DNA of 64,000 nucleotides, taken from Macrothele yani (lineage: Eukaryota; Arthropoda; Arachnida; Araneae; Macrothelidae). The notes under the pieces were generated by a model that saw only the letters and a program-made list of their open reading frames with translations, was not told the origin of the DNA and did no database searches. This document shows, piece after piece, positions 54,557 through 64,000 of this stretch (positions are counted from its first letter, which is position 1; each line of letters opens with the position of its first letter). Location: assembly GCA_039090855.1 (NCBI GenBank), contig CM077010.1:49804905-49868904 (forward strand), written 5' to 3'. The position numbers and the translations under genes were made by a program.

Positions 54557-56199
54557 GGATTTTTTTCCTTTCCTTTTGCATAGGCTGAAAGTGGATTCAC
54601 GACCCAATTTCACGCCTTCAGCCTGACTGGTATTTTCTTCCTGTGTTGGTTCTCAAAAACCCAGGGTAGTGTCTGAACTGAGAGTATTTGCCTCACCGCT
54701 ACCTCAGTAATTCACCGCAGGTGTTAAATTTAAGTTTGTTTGGTGATTTAAAGTATCTAAATTTATTTGTTTATGATTTGCTGTAGTACTAGGGATGTAA
54801 ATTCTAAATTCTGGTTGTTGGTGTTAGTGAACTTGATATTTGGTTTGGAAATTTAGTAAATTGGTATTTTGAGCTTTTGTTTACAGTATAGAGTTATTAA
54901 GTATCTTGAGCTATTATGTGAAGTGCAGAGTGAGGTGATTTTTATGAGCAAGCTAGTGCAAGAAGATTGTTTGAATTTCTGAATTATGTTGATGTTATGA
55001 GTAGTGATAATTCTTAAGTTAGTGAGGTTTCTTTATAAGTGAAGTGGGTTCATTCAGGGTAGTTCTATAGGTTATGTAATGTTAATTAATGCTTGTGCTC
55101 AGTGTAAATTCTGTTTTGAGGATAATTTACTTGGTTTGTTTACTTGCTGATAGTAGATTGGTGAAAGTATAATTTGTGGCTCTTAAAATAACTGTAAATT
55201 TTAAATTGAAGTCTTCGAAGCTGGTCTGGGAGATTGCGGAGTTTGCTAAGATTGTTTAGGTGCTGTAAATTTAAATCAATAAGTGAAAAATTGTAAATTT
55301 GTCATTGAGCTAACTAGGTGAGAGAGAAGAGAGTACGGTTCAAAAGAACAGAACTTGTCCACCTGGTGGAATTAAAAATAATCCAGTATCTTTTTTTGTG
55401 TAAGCTATGTGAATCATGGTATAATTTTGGATGCATGCCTAGTGTTCAAACCAACTGTGTTGAAATATGTAAAGTTGTGCTGTTCATAAGGCCAGTGGCC
55501 AAAGAGAAATAGAAAAGAAATTGAGATTCTGTTTTTATACTGCTGTGTTTAAGCAAACAACAAAAAGGAAATGCCATCTGATTGTCCACTAAATGACCTT
55601 ATTAAGTTTTTAAAGAAAAATAATAAATACAGGCAGTAGCCTTTCAAAAAAAGTCCAAAATTAGTGAAGTGTGATAAATTTTGTGTGCTGTTGTCTTCCA
55701 TGACTTGGTCCCATGTACCCCACCTTAGCTTGACTAAGGCTATCGATCCGAATCCTGGTATTATTAGGTATTTCATAACTGCAATTTTTGTCCTATCCTT
55801 TTTAAATTGACTTTCACCGCCTCCACAAGTTGTTATTGAACGAGTACATTTTATCCTATGACTTATAGTGACACCTTTTCATACACATGCAACAATATTC
55901 ACTTATTTTTGCACTTTCAGGTGACTCAACTCTGCGTGAACACAAACAACGCAAACTTTCCAATAACTTCTTGTGGAATGTAAATTTTCAGATGCATTTT
56001 TGTTTAGGATGTTCATGGCCTTTTCTAGTACTTAGAAAATATTTTTGTTTCGAAATGCATCCACCCATCTCCCAAATTTAAATTTTCTATAATTTCCATA
56101 TTCAATTTCAATATCAGCATAAATATAGCCTTTTGATAAATAACTTCAATCAATCAATAAACAAAATAAATTATTTTTTTTCACCATAACAAATCTAGG
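54557..56199. other. AT-rich stretch outside the right arm
   Basis: No secure gene. AGGCTGAAAGTGG and CACGCCTTCAGCCT at 54583-54627 are an imperfect inverted repeat. A 64-codon frame at 55318 includes LCKLCESWYNFGCMPS, faintly like a PHD-type zinc finger, but no more of such a domain is visible. Confidence 0.35.
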
Positions 56200-56805
56200 G
56201 TGACCATATTTCTCTGAGAAAAAAACGGGACAAAAGAGTAAGACGATAAAAAAAGTTTTATTACTTAAACATGTTGAGCTTACCATTATTCTTCAGTTAA
56301 CAGTGACAGAACCCACGCAAAAATTTTGGTACACTTTTCGGGAGACTGTATTTCACCACGATCGTATCATGAATATTTCTCTGATGAAGTAATCTTACGC
56401 AGCAAACTTCGGTCTTTCAACACCTTATCATAAAACTTCTCACACTCCATGACACAATTTTGTCTTACAACTAACATAGCTCTCATTGTCTCAACACTTA
56501 ACCTAGATTTCTCCTTTAACCACATACTGTTCATAACAGAAAATATTCTCCCAACAAGTGCTGTACTTCCTGGAAGACAAAGAATAAACTCTCCAATATT
56601 ACAGAAGTACTAAAAGTCTAGCCATGTTTCGCTCATTTCAGAAAAAATTGTACTCATCTATCAGATACAGGAATGTTTTCTAGGCATTTTTGCTGATTTC
56701 AGAAAAAAATTTGCTTGACCAACATACAAGTATATTTATAGTTTTCATTAAAAATGGGACAAAATTAACATTTTTATTAAAACGACGGGACCGCCGGGAA
56801 ATAAC
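56200..56805 (-). mobile_element. hAT transposon relic
   Basis: The left boundary GGGTGACCATATTTCTCTG and the right part (reverse complement TTATTTCCCGGCGG, GTCCC) enclose a transposase C-terminal fragment. GGGACA words occur at both ends. Bounds approximate, no duplication found. Confidence 0.55.
56367..56601 (-). pseudogene. hAT transposase dimerisation domain fragment
   Basis: Minus-strand open frame without an ATG: CLPGSTALVGRIFSVMNSMW, KEKSRLSVETMRAMLVVRQN, CEKFYDKVLKDRSLLRKITS, then a stop. This is the conserved hAT C-terminal dimerisation region (pattern PGSxAxVERxFSxMNxxW; the usual E is G here). The RNase H-like catalytic core is absent. Confidence 0.8.
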
Positions 56806-56864
56806 AAAACAAGTTAGTAAAATCATGCAATGCATTGATTATGATACGCTTTCCAACATACCAG

Positions 56865-58345
56865 AAATTACTACTCAAGTTATGTGGGTAATGGCTATGA
56901 AATAAATCTCGCACCTGTGTCCTGACCTTTGACCCTATTTCGATGATATTCAACAGAACCGGTTCACTATACCTCCGGAACAACATGATAAAGTTTTGTT
57001 GCAATAGAAGCAGTTTTACGCAAGTTATGAGAATAATGGCTGTGGAATAAATCTGGCTTTTGTGCAATAAACTGTGACCCCATTTCATTGATATTCAACA
57101 GAAACGGTTCACTATACCTCCGGAACAACATGATAAAGTTTTGTCGCAATCCAAGCATTTTAGGTAAGTTATGATGCACAAGGGCAATGGAATGGATCCC
57201 ACTCCAGTGTCCTGACCTTTGACCCCATTTCGCCCATTTTCAATAGGGTTCGTCCCCAGTGGCTCTCTACCACATACTAAAATTTCATCGAAATCGAACC
57301 ATTTTTACGCAAGTTATGACGCATAAGGGCAATGGAATATATCCCGCTCTTATGCCCTGCCTGACATTTGACCCCATTTCGCTTATTTTCAATGTGGTTC
57401 GTGCCCAGGTGGTTCATAACCACATACTATAATTTCATCGAAATCGAACCATATTTACGCGTGTTATGACGCATAAAGGCAATGGAATGGATCCCGCTTT
57501 TTTGCCTGACCTTTGACCCCATTCCGCCCATTTTCAATAGGGCTCGTGCCCAGGTGGTTGCCTACCACATACTAAAATTTCATCGAAATCGAGCAATTTT
57601 TACGCAAGTTATGACGCATAAGGGCAATGGAATAAATCCCGATCTTATGCCCTGCCTGACCTTTGACCCCATTTCCAATAGGGTTCGCGCCCAGGTGGTT
57701 CCGTACTACATACTAAAATTTCATCGAAATCGAGCCATATTTACGCATGTTATGACGCATAAAGGCAAATGGAATGGATCCCGCTTTTATGTCCTGACCT
57801 TTGACCCTATTCCGCCCATTTTCAATAGGGCTCGTGCCCAGGTGGTTCCCTACCACATACTAAAATTTCATCGAAATCGAACCATTTTTACGCAAGTTAT
57901 GACGCATAAAGGCAATGGAATGGATCCAGCTCATATGTCCTGACCTTTGACATTATTTCACCCATTTTCAATAGGGTTTGTCCCCAGATACATCCCTATC
58001 ACATACTATAATTTCATCGAAATCGAACCATTTTTACGCAAGTTATGACGCATAAAGGCAATGGAATGGATCCAACTTCTATGTCCTGACCTTTGATCCA
58101 ATTTCACCCATTTTCAATAGGGATCGTCCCCAGCTGGTTCCCTACCACATACTAAAATTTCATCGAAATCGAACAATTTTTACGCAAGTTATGACGCATA
58201 AGAGCAATGGAATGGATCCCGCTCCTATGTCCTGACCTTTGACCCTGCTTCGCTCATTTTCAACAGGGTTTGTCCCCAGGTGGTCTCCTACCACATACTA
58301 AAATTTCGTCGAAATCGAACCATTTTCACGTGAGTTATCGTGCGG
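56865..58345. repeat. Tandem satellite, ~145-bp unit, about 10-11 copies
   Basis: Each unit contains TTTTACGCAAGTTATGACGC, AAGGGCAATGGAATGGATCC, CCTGACCTTTGACC, CCATTTTCAATAGGG and TAAAATTTCATCGAAATCGA. The first two or three units are more diverged, and the last ends in CGGACGGACGGACGGAC. Apparent ORFs (for example 57482-57943) merely read the repeat. Confidence 0.93.
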
Positions 58346-59234
58346 ACGGACGGACGGACAAAGCTGGAGCATATACGCTTCTTCAACCTACGGTTGGAAA
58401 GCGTAAAAAACGGTACTGTCCCGTTCAAAACGGTACGAATGGTCAGCCTACGTTAATCGCATCTTTTAACTCGGCTCGGACAACATTACACGTTAATAAC
58501 TGCACCTCATGCAACATAACTACCTTAATAAACTGCAACTCATACCACATAACTACCTTAATAGACTGCAACTCATACATCTTAAGGTAGTTGTCCGACT
58601 TATCCAAGAGATGACGCTGAAAATCACGGCTGGCTTCCTAAGTAAATTGGGTTCGCCTGTGACGTTGGCATTTACTGCTCTAATAGTTTGACCAGGAGGG
58701 AGTTCTGATAAGAACTTTTCAGTTAAAATTAACTTACTTAAACTACAACTCGTTGAGCATTTTAAAAATTTTCTGAGCTCACTCAGTGAAGTCAAGAAAC
58801 ACAGTGAGAATGAAAAGACAAAATACGCGCTGTTACGTTTTAACCAATGGCGTTATTTGGAGGTGGAGTTCAGTAAGTAGGCGGAGTTTCCATAGCTCAA
58901 ATTCAGGAGTTCTCTGCTAATGTTCACATTTTCTCTTCAAAAAATGAACGTACAGTAACGATTTAAGATGATCCATAGAAGAAAAGATTCCAGTCTCACT
59001 TTTGCTTCAATTCAATTACTTCTATTTTGGCTCTGATATTTAGAAAAATCAGACAGAAATAAGAGATTTCGTTTCTTCCATACGGAAACACTGCCAAGCT
59101 AACTTCTCGCGCCATCTAGCACCAAATTGGAGTACTTTCGAGTCAGATAAATTGAATTAAAAAAAATTCTAACAAATTTTTAGGAATAATAACTGTGGCA
59201 TATATTAGCTATGGGCTGTTTTTATTTGTGCTTA
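58346..59234. other. Stretch with a short 33-35-bp tandem repeat
   Basis: At 58497-58585 AACTGCAACTCATACCACAT and AACTACCTTAATA units repeat about three times. The rest has no recognised feature. Confidence 0.5.
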
Positions 59235-59860
59235 AATACTTCGGCTTCTAGAAAGATCTATGCCCCCTTTTGGAATTTCGAATTGAAACTGTTCACTATA
59301 ACTTGGACAACAATCTGCCATATTTTGAAGTGTGTTCCATTAAGTGACGAACTGTTTTGTTATACTCGGTCTTTTCGCTTCTTCTCTTTCGATAGTAGCC
59401 ATAACTTTCCCATTTCGGAAAGAATGTAACTAAAATGAGTTTGACAGACACACCCTGTACAATCCTTTACGGGCCGCAGGGGTAACGTAATTTACCAAAC
59501 ACACAACCTGAACGAATCGGGACAGTGAAGTCGTACATTCGTTTCCGGAAAAAAATTTTGACCACCGATGGAATAACAGTGCCCAAATAAGGGAAGTTGT
59601 TTTGACACTCGTGATGCACACGCAACATAAACATTTCCATGCGAGTGCAGTGGCAACTCACGCACACTTAGGATCACATGTGCGTTCTCATCTGTCTCTT
59701 TGGCTCCCATACAAATAGCATGATAAATATCTTTGTTTCTATTCAGTTCTATCCTTCGTTTTGGAGTTTTGACTTGAAACAGAGGACACTGCAACTCAGA
59801 CAACAATGCAAAACAATCTGCCAAAGTTTGAAGTGTCGTCCATGATCGTCCGATGAGTTG
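59235..59860. repeat. Direct repeat flanking the Helitron relic
   Basis: 59270-59355 and 59760-59850 share GACAACAATCTGCCA-type words, TTTGAAGTGT and TTGAAACTG/TTGAAACAG in the same order. They could be two tails of related elements. Confidence 0.5.
59492..59705 (-). pseudogene. Helitron helicase C-terminal relic
   Basis: Minus frame reads ELPLHSHGNVYVACASRVSK followed by QLPLFGH. It fits the last motif of PIF1-type Helitron helicases (FSHGQLYVACSRVS), with an extra Ala within ACASR. The rest of the helicase and Rep domains is absent. Confidence 0.65.
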
Positions 59861-60012
59861 TTGACACACACATTCTCTTTTAATATTATAAATTTGCCAT
59901 ATAGGGAAACAATATCTGTGTTTTTTTGGGGGGTTCTTTTTTGTTCCATTTAGTGCTCAGCTTCTGCAGTGATTTTCCGCTCTGTTCCTGTTTCGTATCG
60001 TATCCATCACAA

Positions 60013-60156
60013 ATGGTGATTCGCCGTTCCGACCTTTCTACAGCTCCATCACCCGGATTCACCCCTATCGAAAACGATGATTCTCTTACGATATTAAACC
60101 ACGGTTACTGCCGCAGAACTGTTACCACAGGAAAATCATTGTTAAACCCAACTCTA
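60013..60156 (+). CDS. Candidate first coding exon, unrecognised protein
   Basis: ATG in good context (CACAAATGG), then 48 open codons (MVIRRSDLSTAPSPGFTPIE, HGYCRRTVTTGKSLLNPTL) ending at the consensus donor CTA/GTAAGTAAGT in phase 0. Balanced base composition, unlike its AT-rich surroundings. I do not recognise the protein. A next exon would have to lie beyond the transposon cluster. Confidence 0.4.
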
Positions 60157-60573
60157 GTAAGTAAGTAAAAATGTTAAATCTCCACGCGCTATGCCAAATT
60201 TTTATTACATTTATTAAAAAAATGTTGAAGCCTAAAGGATGCTAATATTTACCCCTACGCGGTTAGTAAAGACTTAAGAGCTCTCAAAATCTCATCTAGA
60301 GAAAAAATGGTAGCACCGCAACGACGGAAAGAACGCCTGTTGCTAAATTAGCACTTTATATTTTCAGCTAGTCTCAGGGATTTCGAAATCAGGATGGGCG
60401 AGTATTATTTTGGGTGGGACAAACTTGATAGCAACCCGGTTTTTTTTTTTTTTTTACGAAACACTGAAAGAACGAATTTTTAATGCTTTTCATTACCAGC
60501 TACATAGGAATTCGTTTAATCTCCACACCCTTCGCCTGGACACACACACATACACGAATCTGACTAGTTACTA
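60157..60573. other. Unassigned stretch
   Basis: Contains a T15 tract and a CACACACACA run. No gene seen. Confidence 0.4.
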
Positions 60574-60840
60574 CACTGGTTTCCATAAATTAAGCAACAA
60601 ATGGAAATATCGTGATAACTCAAAAAGTATGCAACCGATTCGGATGGAATTTGCTGGTAAGCTTTATCAAACCAAATACAACAACAACAACACAAAAACC
60701 GTAAGAACATATGATACAAAGTATTTACATTTTGTATGAGTGATGCAAATATGAAAACAGAACTATAGGTATCAAGATGAAATAGGAAAAGGTACTTCAA
60801 TACGGAGTGTGGTTACCCCGAACAGCAATACAGGCCCGAC

Positions 60841-61970
60841 CAGAGCTGGAAACCGGTAAAAAATTTCGGACCCGCACTCGGACGTCCCATGACTGGACCC
60901 GGCCCGAACCGATCCGGACCCGTAACTGACCCGGACAAATCTGCTTTGAACTATAAATTCGAAACTCAATTTATATATGTATACATATAAACGTAATATA
61001 CGTATATATTCATCCCGATAACTGCTTGATATTTAATAACTGAATTCCTTTTTTAATTTTAAAATTTGGTCACTTGCTAAATTCTAGTGCCATTTTTAAT
61101 GCCACTATTTTGCGTAATCCAGAAGTAATGGCTGACCGTGACCGTGAGTGCATTACAAATGAGAATCATTATACACGATTACACAAGTGTATTTATTTAA
61201 ATGTATTTAGATTGTTCACTCTTTCCATGCTTTGATGGAGATGCGCATACTTTCATATGGTCAGTTACATTTTTGGTTCCATAATTTCTTATTACACCGT
61301 CGACATCTTTCTTTGTAATTATACACTTTCCACATTTTGAACAACAAGCAAGACCAAACAACACAGAATTATTCACCGGTTCTTTAACGGGCGTTCCCCT
61401 TGTGGTTTTGAACAAGCTCGTATTTGTTGGCTTCGACGCCTTTCTCAACCTCCTTAACATTAAATCCATCCATATTAACAAATAAGGAGTTAATTTCGAC
61501 ATGACATGTCATAGGAACGGGATGTTAGCACATCAATGGAAAACCTCTGAATGCTCAATGTAAAAGATGCGACGTGAAAAGTAACTCTTAAATATACAGT
61601 GAACTTCGCACGGAGAGAGTGAATCAGCTGAGAAGCAGGCGAATGGCGTTTGCCTGTACCTTACCCTGGGCAATCGCACTGTAAAAGAACGCAAAGGAAG
61701 TATCTTTTTACGATATGGTGTCGGTGTATTTGACGTCGGTCGGTGGAAATCTTCGTTGCTTTAAGAGAGAGAGACGACAATATTTTTGCATGGCAAATCG
61801 CTATTCACTCCGTGGGCACCAGTATCGACTACAGAATTCCACAACGCGCATTTTTCTTTAGAATATATTTTTTCAAAAATAAAACGGGAATAAAATCGGG
61901 TAAGGAACAACTTGACCCGACCCGTTGGACCCGCAAGAAATTGTTGACCCGTGAGCCGTTTCCATCTTTG
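60841..61970 (-). mobile_element. hAT transposon (1,130 bp) with BED-finger ORF
   Basis: Perfect 8-bp duplication GGCCCGAC. Ends CAGAGCTGGAAACCGG and (reverse complement) CAAAGATGGAAACGG. GACCCG words repeat subterminally at both ends (60870-60940, 61905-61955), as in hAT binding sites. Internal deletion derivative of an autonomous element. Confidence 0.93.
61197..61502 (-). pseudogene. hAT transposase N-terminal BED-type zinc finger
   Basis: A 101-codon frame with FGLACCSKCGKCIITKKDVD and GTKNVTDHMKVCASPSK: a CxxC pair followed at the usual distance by HxxxxC, the BED zinc finger that hAT transposases use to bind their ends. It stops after KSEQSKYI. The catalytic domain is missing. Such a truncated protein might still bind the element ends. 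Confidence 0.65.
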
Positions 61971-62371
61971 GGCCCGACAGCGTTGTTCCATGCTGTTAAT
62001 TATGGTGTCGAGCAGTTCCGTTTGTAGCTGCGTCCATTGCTCAAGCAATGCAGTGCGAGCCCCTACAGGGTTCTGGAAGGGGGCAGGAAGCCAGCAACAC
62101 GCCTCCCGAGAGCATCGCAGAATGCTCAATGGGATTCAGATCGAGAGAGCTTGCTGGCCACACCATGCGGACTATAGTCTCCTGTTCCAGGTATTGGTGC
62201 GTGAAGCAAGCTGTGTGAGGGCGGACATTATCTTCCTGCAGTACAAATGTATCGCCAATTGCAACTGCATACGGACGAACAATAGGGTCCAGGATATCGT
62301 CTCTATACGTCTGAGCATTGAGGTTTCCATGTGGAAACACATAATGGTCGCTACGGCCGCCTAATGATATG
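61971..62371 (-). pseudogene. Tc1-like transposase (family 5), middle and C-terminal part
   Basis: Minus frame: SGISLGGRSDHYVFPHGNLN, YRDDILDPIVRPYAVAIGD, VLQEDNVRPHTACFTHQYLE with the second Asp, MVWPASSLDLNPIEH with the position before the catalytic Glu, then a frame change. Continues the frame at 63713 once the intervening insertion is removed. Confidence 0.88.
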
Positions 62372-62800
62372 CCTGATTCTTCCGCGAACTCGCGGAATTC
62401 CGCTTTTTTCGTCATCATTTGGGTCATCCTCAAGATCGATGCAGAACTGAGGAAAAAATTTTGTTGGGTGTAGGGAAGGTTCGTTTTCCGTCTGGGAACG
62501 GAAAACGACACTTTTATTTTTACATACATGAGATTGTTCCGCAAATGTGCGGAATTTCGTTTTTTCGTCATCATTTGGGTCATTCTCGAGATCGATGTCA
62601 CTTTTTATTTTTGAATACATGAGATTCTTCCGCGAATTCGAGGAATTCCGCCTTTTTTGTCGTCATTTGGGTCATCCTCGAGATCGATGCAGAACTGAAG
62701 ATACATTTTTTTGGCGGGTAGGGAAGGGTCGGGTCGTTTTCCGTCTGGGATCATTTTGGGTATTGTCGAGATGAATGCACAACTGAACGGCAATTTTTTG
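62371..62800. repeat. Tandem repeat, units of ~90-160 bp, three to four copies
   Basis: Each unit begins near GATTCTTCCGCGAA, with GCGGAATTCCGC and CGTCATCATTTGGGTCAT, then CTCGAGATCGATG. Longer units add GGGAAGG and CGTTTTCCGTCTGGGA. The GCGAA/GGAATTCCGC part is itself palindromic. Confidence 0.88.
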
Positions 62801-63712
62801 GGGGAGGGGGTACAGTGGGGGAGGGGATTCCTTTTCCATTTGAGGACGGAATTACGCCCTTTGAAATTTTTGAAAAAGGAAGTTAGAGTAAAGATTTCTC
62901 CCGTAGCAGTTTTTTTTTTTTTTTTGCGATGTTTCTTCAGCCCATTATTGTTCTTATATTAATATATGGTTTTATTCCAAAAATACTGCATTTCAGCTAA
63001 AATATGGAGAAAAAAGTTTCCGAAAACAGAAGTCGATCGAAGGGAAGATTTCTCCCCGTAATCATATTTTTTTTTCTTCCAGTGATGTTCTCACTATCCA
63101 GTGTTGTTTTTAAATGCTACTTTCCCCCATAAATGTTTGCACTTCAGCTTGATAAGAGAGTAGAAATTTTCCAAAAACGGAAGTGACAAAAATTTGTTAG
63201 AATCAATGCATGGTGTTCGAATGTATTCATATTCTGTAAGTTATACACCATTTATTTAAAGTAGTGAAAGCTTTGATATCATGCATTCATGGTCCTCAGG
63301 CTAAAAGTTTTTTCATCATGATGGTTAAATTATTGTCATCTGAGGGAATAAAAAGAAATAAATAATAAGAAAAGTAATGAAGAAATGGGAAGGGAATGAT
63401 ATCAGCAGAAAGGAAAACTAAGCAAAGATTGCAGTGCAGATGCAGAATCAACAAAAGACAAATATGGCTATGAAACTTGTGGAAGAAAGAAAGCAAAACA
63501 AGAGAAAAATCGAGCTGATGTTCTAGCAAGTACAAATAAAAAGGGGGGAAAATAGCGGTATGCTCTAAATATCTACATAAATTAGAGTGAACAATTCCAT
63601 CTTGGTCATGTTGTGTTATATACACACTTTCTCATCGCATTTTCTTATTTTTCACCCGGTTAAAAAGTTCAGCTTTTTTGTTCTTTGGTCGGTCTCATGT
63701 ATGCTGTCCACA
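62372..63712. mobile_element. Unclassified 1.34 kb insertion in the Tc1-like transposase
   Basis: Inserted between GGGSVLVW (at 63713) and SGISLGG (at 62371) of the transposase. Holds a tandem repeat near one end and AT-rich sequence with TTTCTCCCGTA / TTTCTCCCCGTA phrases. I found neither terminal inverted repeats nor a clear target duplication. Confidence 0.6.
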
Positions 63713-63983
63713 CCAAAACACTACCACCACCATAGGCGTCCCTTTCCTGGTTATTGGAGGGATGATAGCGAGTATCGGCCTCTCTCCAGATGCAAACTCG
63801 GTGAGAATCACTCTGTAAACAGTATCGCGACTCATCAGTGAACAGAACGGACCTCCACTGATTTTGAGTCCAGTTCACATGCATTCGTGCCCAATTGAAA
63901 CGTTCCCTCCGGTGGCGGGTGTGAGGGGCACGCATGACACCTATCGCCGAGCATACAGCCTTCCTACATGTAACCTTCTGCAT
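63713..63983 (-). pseudogene. Tc1-like transposase (family 5), first catalytic block
   Basis: Minus frame: HTRHRRERFNWARMHVNWTQ, QWRSVLFTDESRYCLQSDSH with the first catalytic Asp, RVCIWREADTRYHPSN, and GGGSVLVW just before the insertion. The N-terminal DNA-binding domain is beyond the window. Confidence 0.9.
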
Positions 63984-64000
63984 ATCGTCGAGGCTGATAC

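Larger units (their letters stand above)
60574..64000 (-). mobile_element. Tc1-like transposon, family 5, split by two elements and by the window end
   Basis: The left end CACTGGTTTCCATAAATTAA follows TA. The transposase runs on the minus strand in three pieces: N-terminal half at 63983-63713, middle at 62371-61971, and the C-terminal ACIAVRGNHTPY-type tail at 60832-60790. A hAT element and a 1.3 kb unclassified insertion separate them. The right end lies outside the window. Confidence 0.85.

Noticed and set aside
55318..55512. PHD-finger-like LCKLCESWYNFGCMPS
   Set aside because: Too short; lacks the remaining Cys/His ligands and splice signals to be called a domain.
57482..57943. 153-codon ORF with internal repeats
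   Set aside because: It simply reads three units of the 145-bp satellite; the frame is a by-product of the repeat length.
1..64000. CRISPR array, prophage, operon or rRNA genes
   Set aside because: No regularly spaced direct repeats with unique spacers, no ribosome-binding-site-led gene clusters; repeat content and splice-like signals are those of an animal genome.

Overview
The window looks like repeat-rich euchromatin or intergenic DNA from an invertebrate animal, most likely an arthropod. I cannot name the species. The reasons are an AT-rich background, isolated spliced-exon-like ORFs, poly(A)-tailed tRNA-derived SINEs, RTE-type LINEs, a Penelope-like element, and many Tc1/mariner, Tigger, hAT, Merlin and Helitron remnants. 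There is no bacterial-style operon, CRISPR array or rRNA gene. The tRNA-like sequences are SINE heads.

Layout. Bases 1-3175 and 51603-54556 form a pair of ~3 kb inverted arms. They are roughly 97% identical in the outer and inner parts, strongly diverged in the middle, and enclose about 48 kb. Just inside the left arm lies a head-to-head (palindromic) fragment of a Penelope-like retroelement with a GIY-YIG endonuclease domain (3173-4400). Bases 4.4-18 kb hold old DNA transposons (hAT-like 4827-5636; Tc1-like 6308-7736, 11920-12460 and 14868-15900; a DD37-type relic at 16050-16440), SINEs, and a few exon candidates (11649-11789 minus; 17210-17322, 17679-17758 and 17917 onward plus). Bases 18.95-25.7 kb are a multi-level nest: an old minus-strand LINE is split by a Tigger/pogo element, which is split by an RTE LINE, which is split by a SINE; a separate 195-bp hairpin insertion also sits in the Tigger transposase. 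Bases 25.7-37 kb carry a mariner with a SINE inside it, a SINE split by a hAT MITE, a second SINE family, another hAT MITE, and decayed and 5'-truncated RTE copies. Bases 37.3-43 kb are a Tc1-like element apparently split by another Tc1-like element and by a nearly intact RTE. At 43.1-43.9 kb is an unclassified TIR element. Bases 47.07-49.93 kb are a mariner containing a complete Tc1-like element. At 50.17-50.30 kb is the best host coding exon, a piece of an AGC/GRK-like protein kinase on the minus strand. Bases 54.6-60.5 kb hold a hAT relic, a ~145-bp tandem satellite, a Helitron relic and a candidate first coding exon. From 60.57 kb to the window end a minus-strand Tc1-like transposon is split by a hAT carrying a BED-type zinc finger ORF and by a second, unclassified insertion.

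The genes do not form a pathway. Almost everything legible is transposon machinery, mostly broken. Apart from the exon candidates I see no intact host gene. The most informative signals are structural: exact target-site duplications, an empty SINE site in the opposite arm, and reading frames that resume when an insertion is conceptually removed. Together they give a relative history of insertions.
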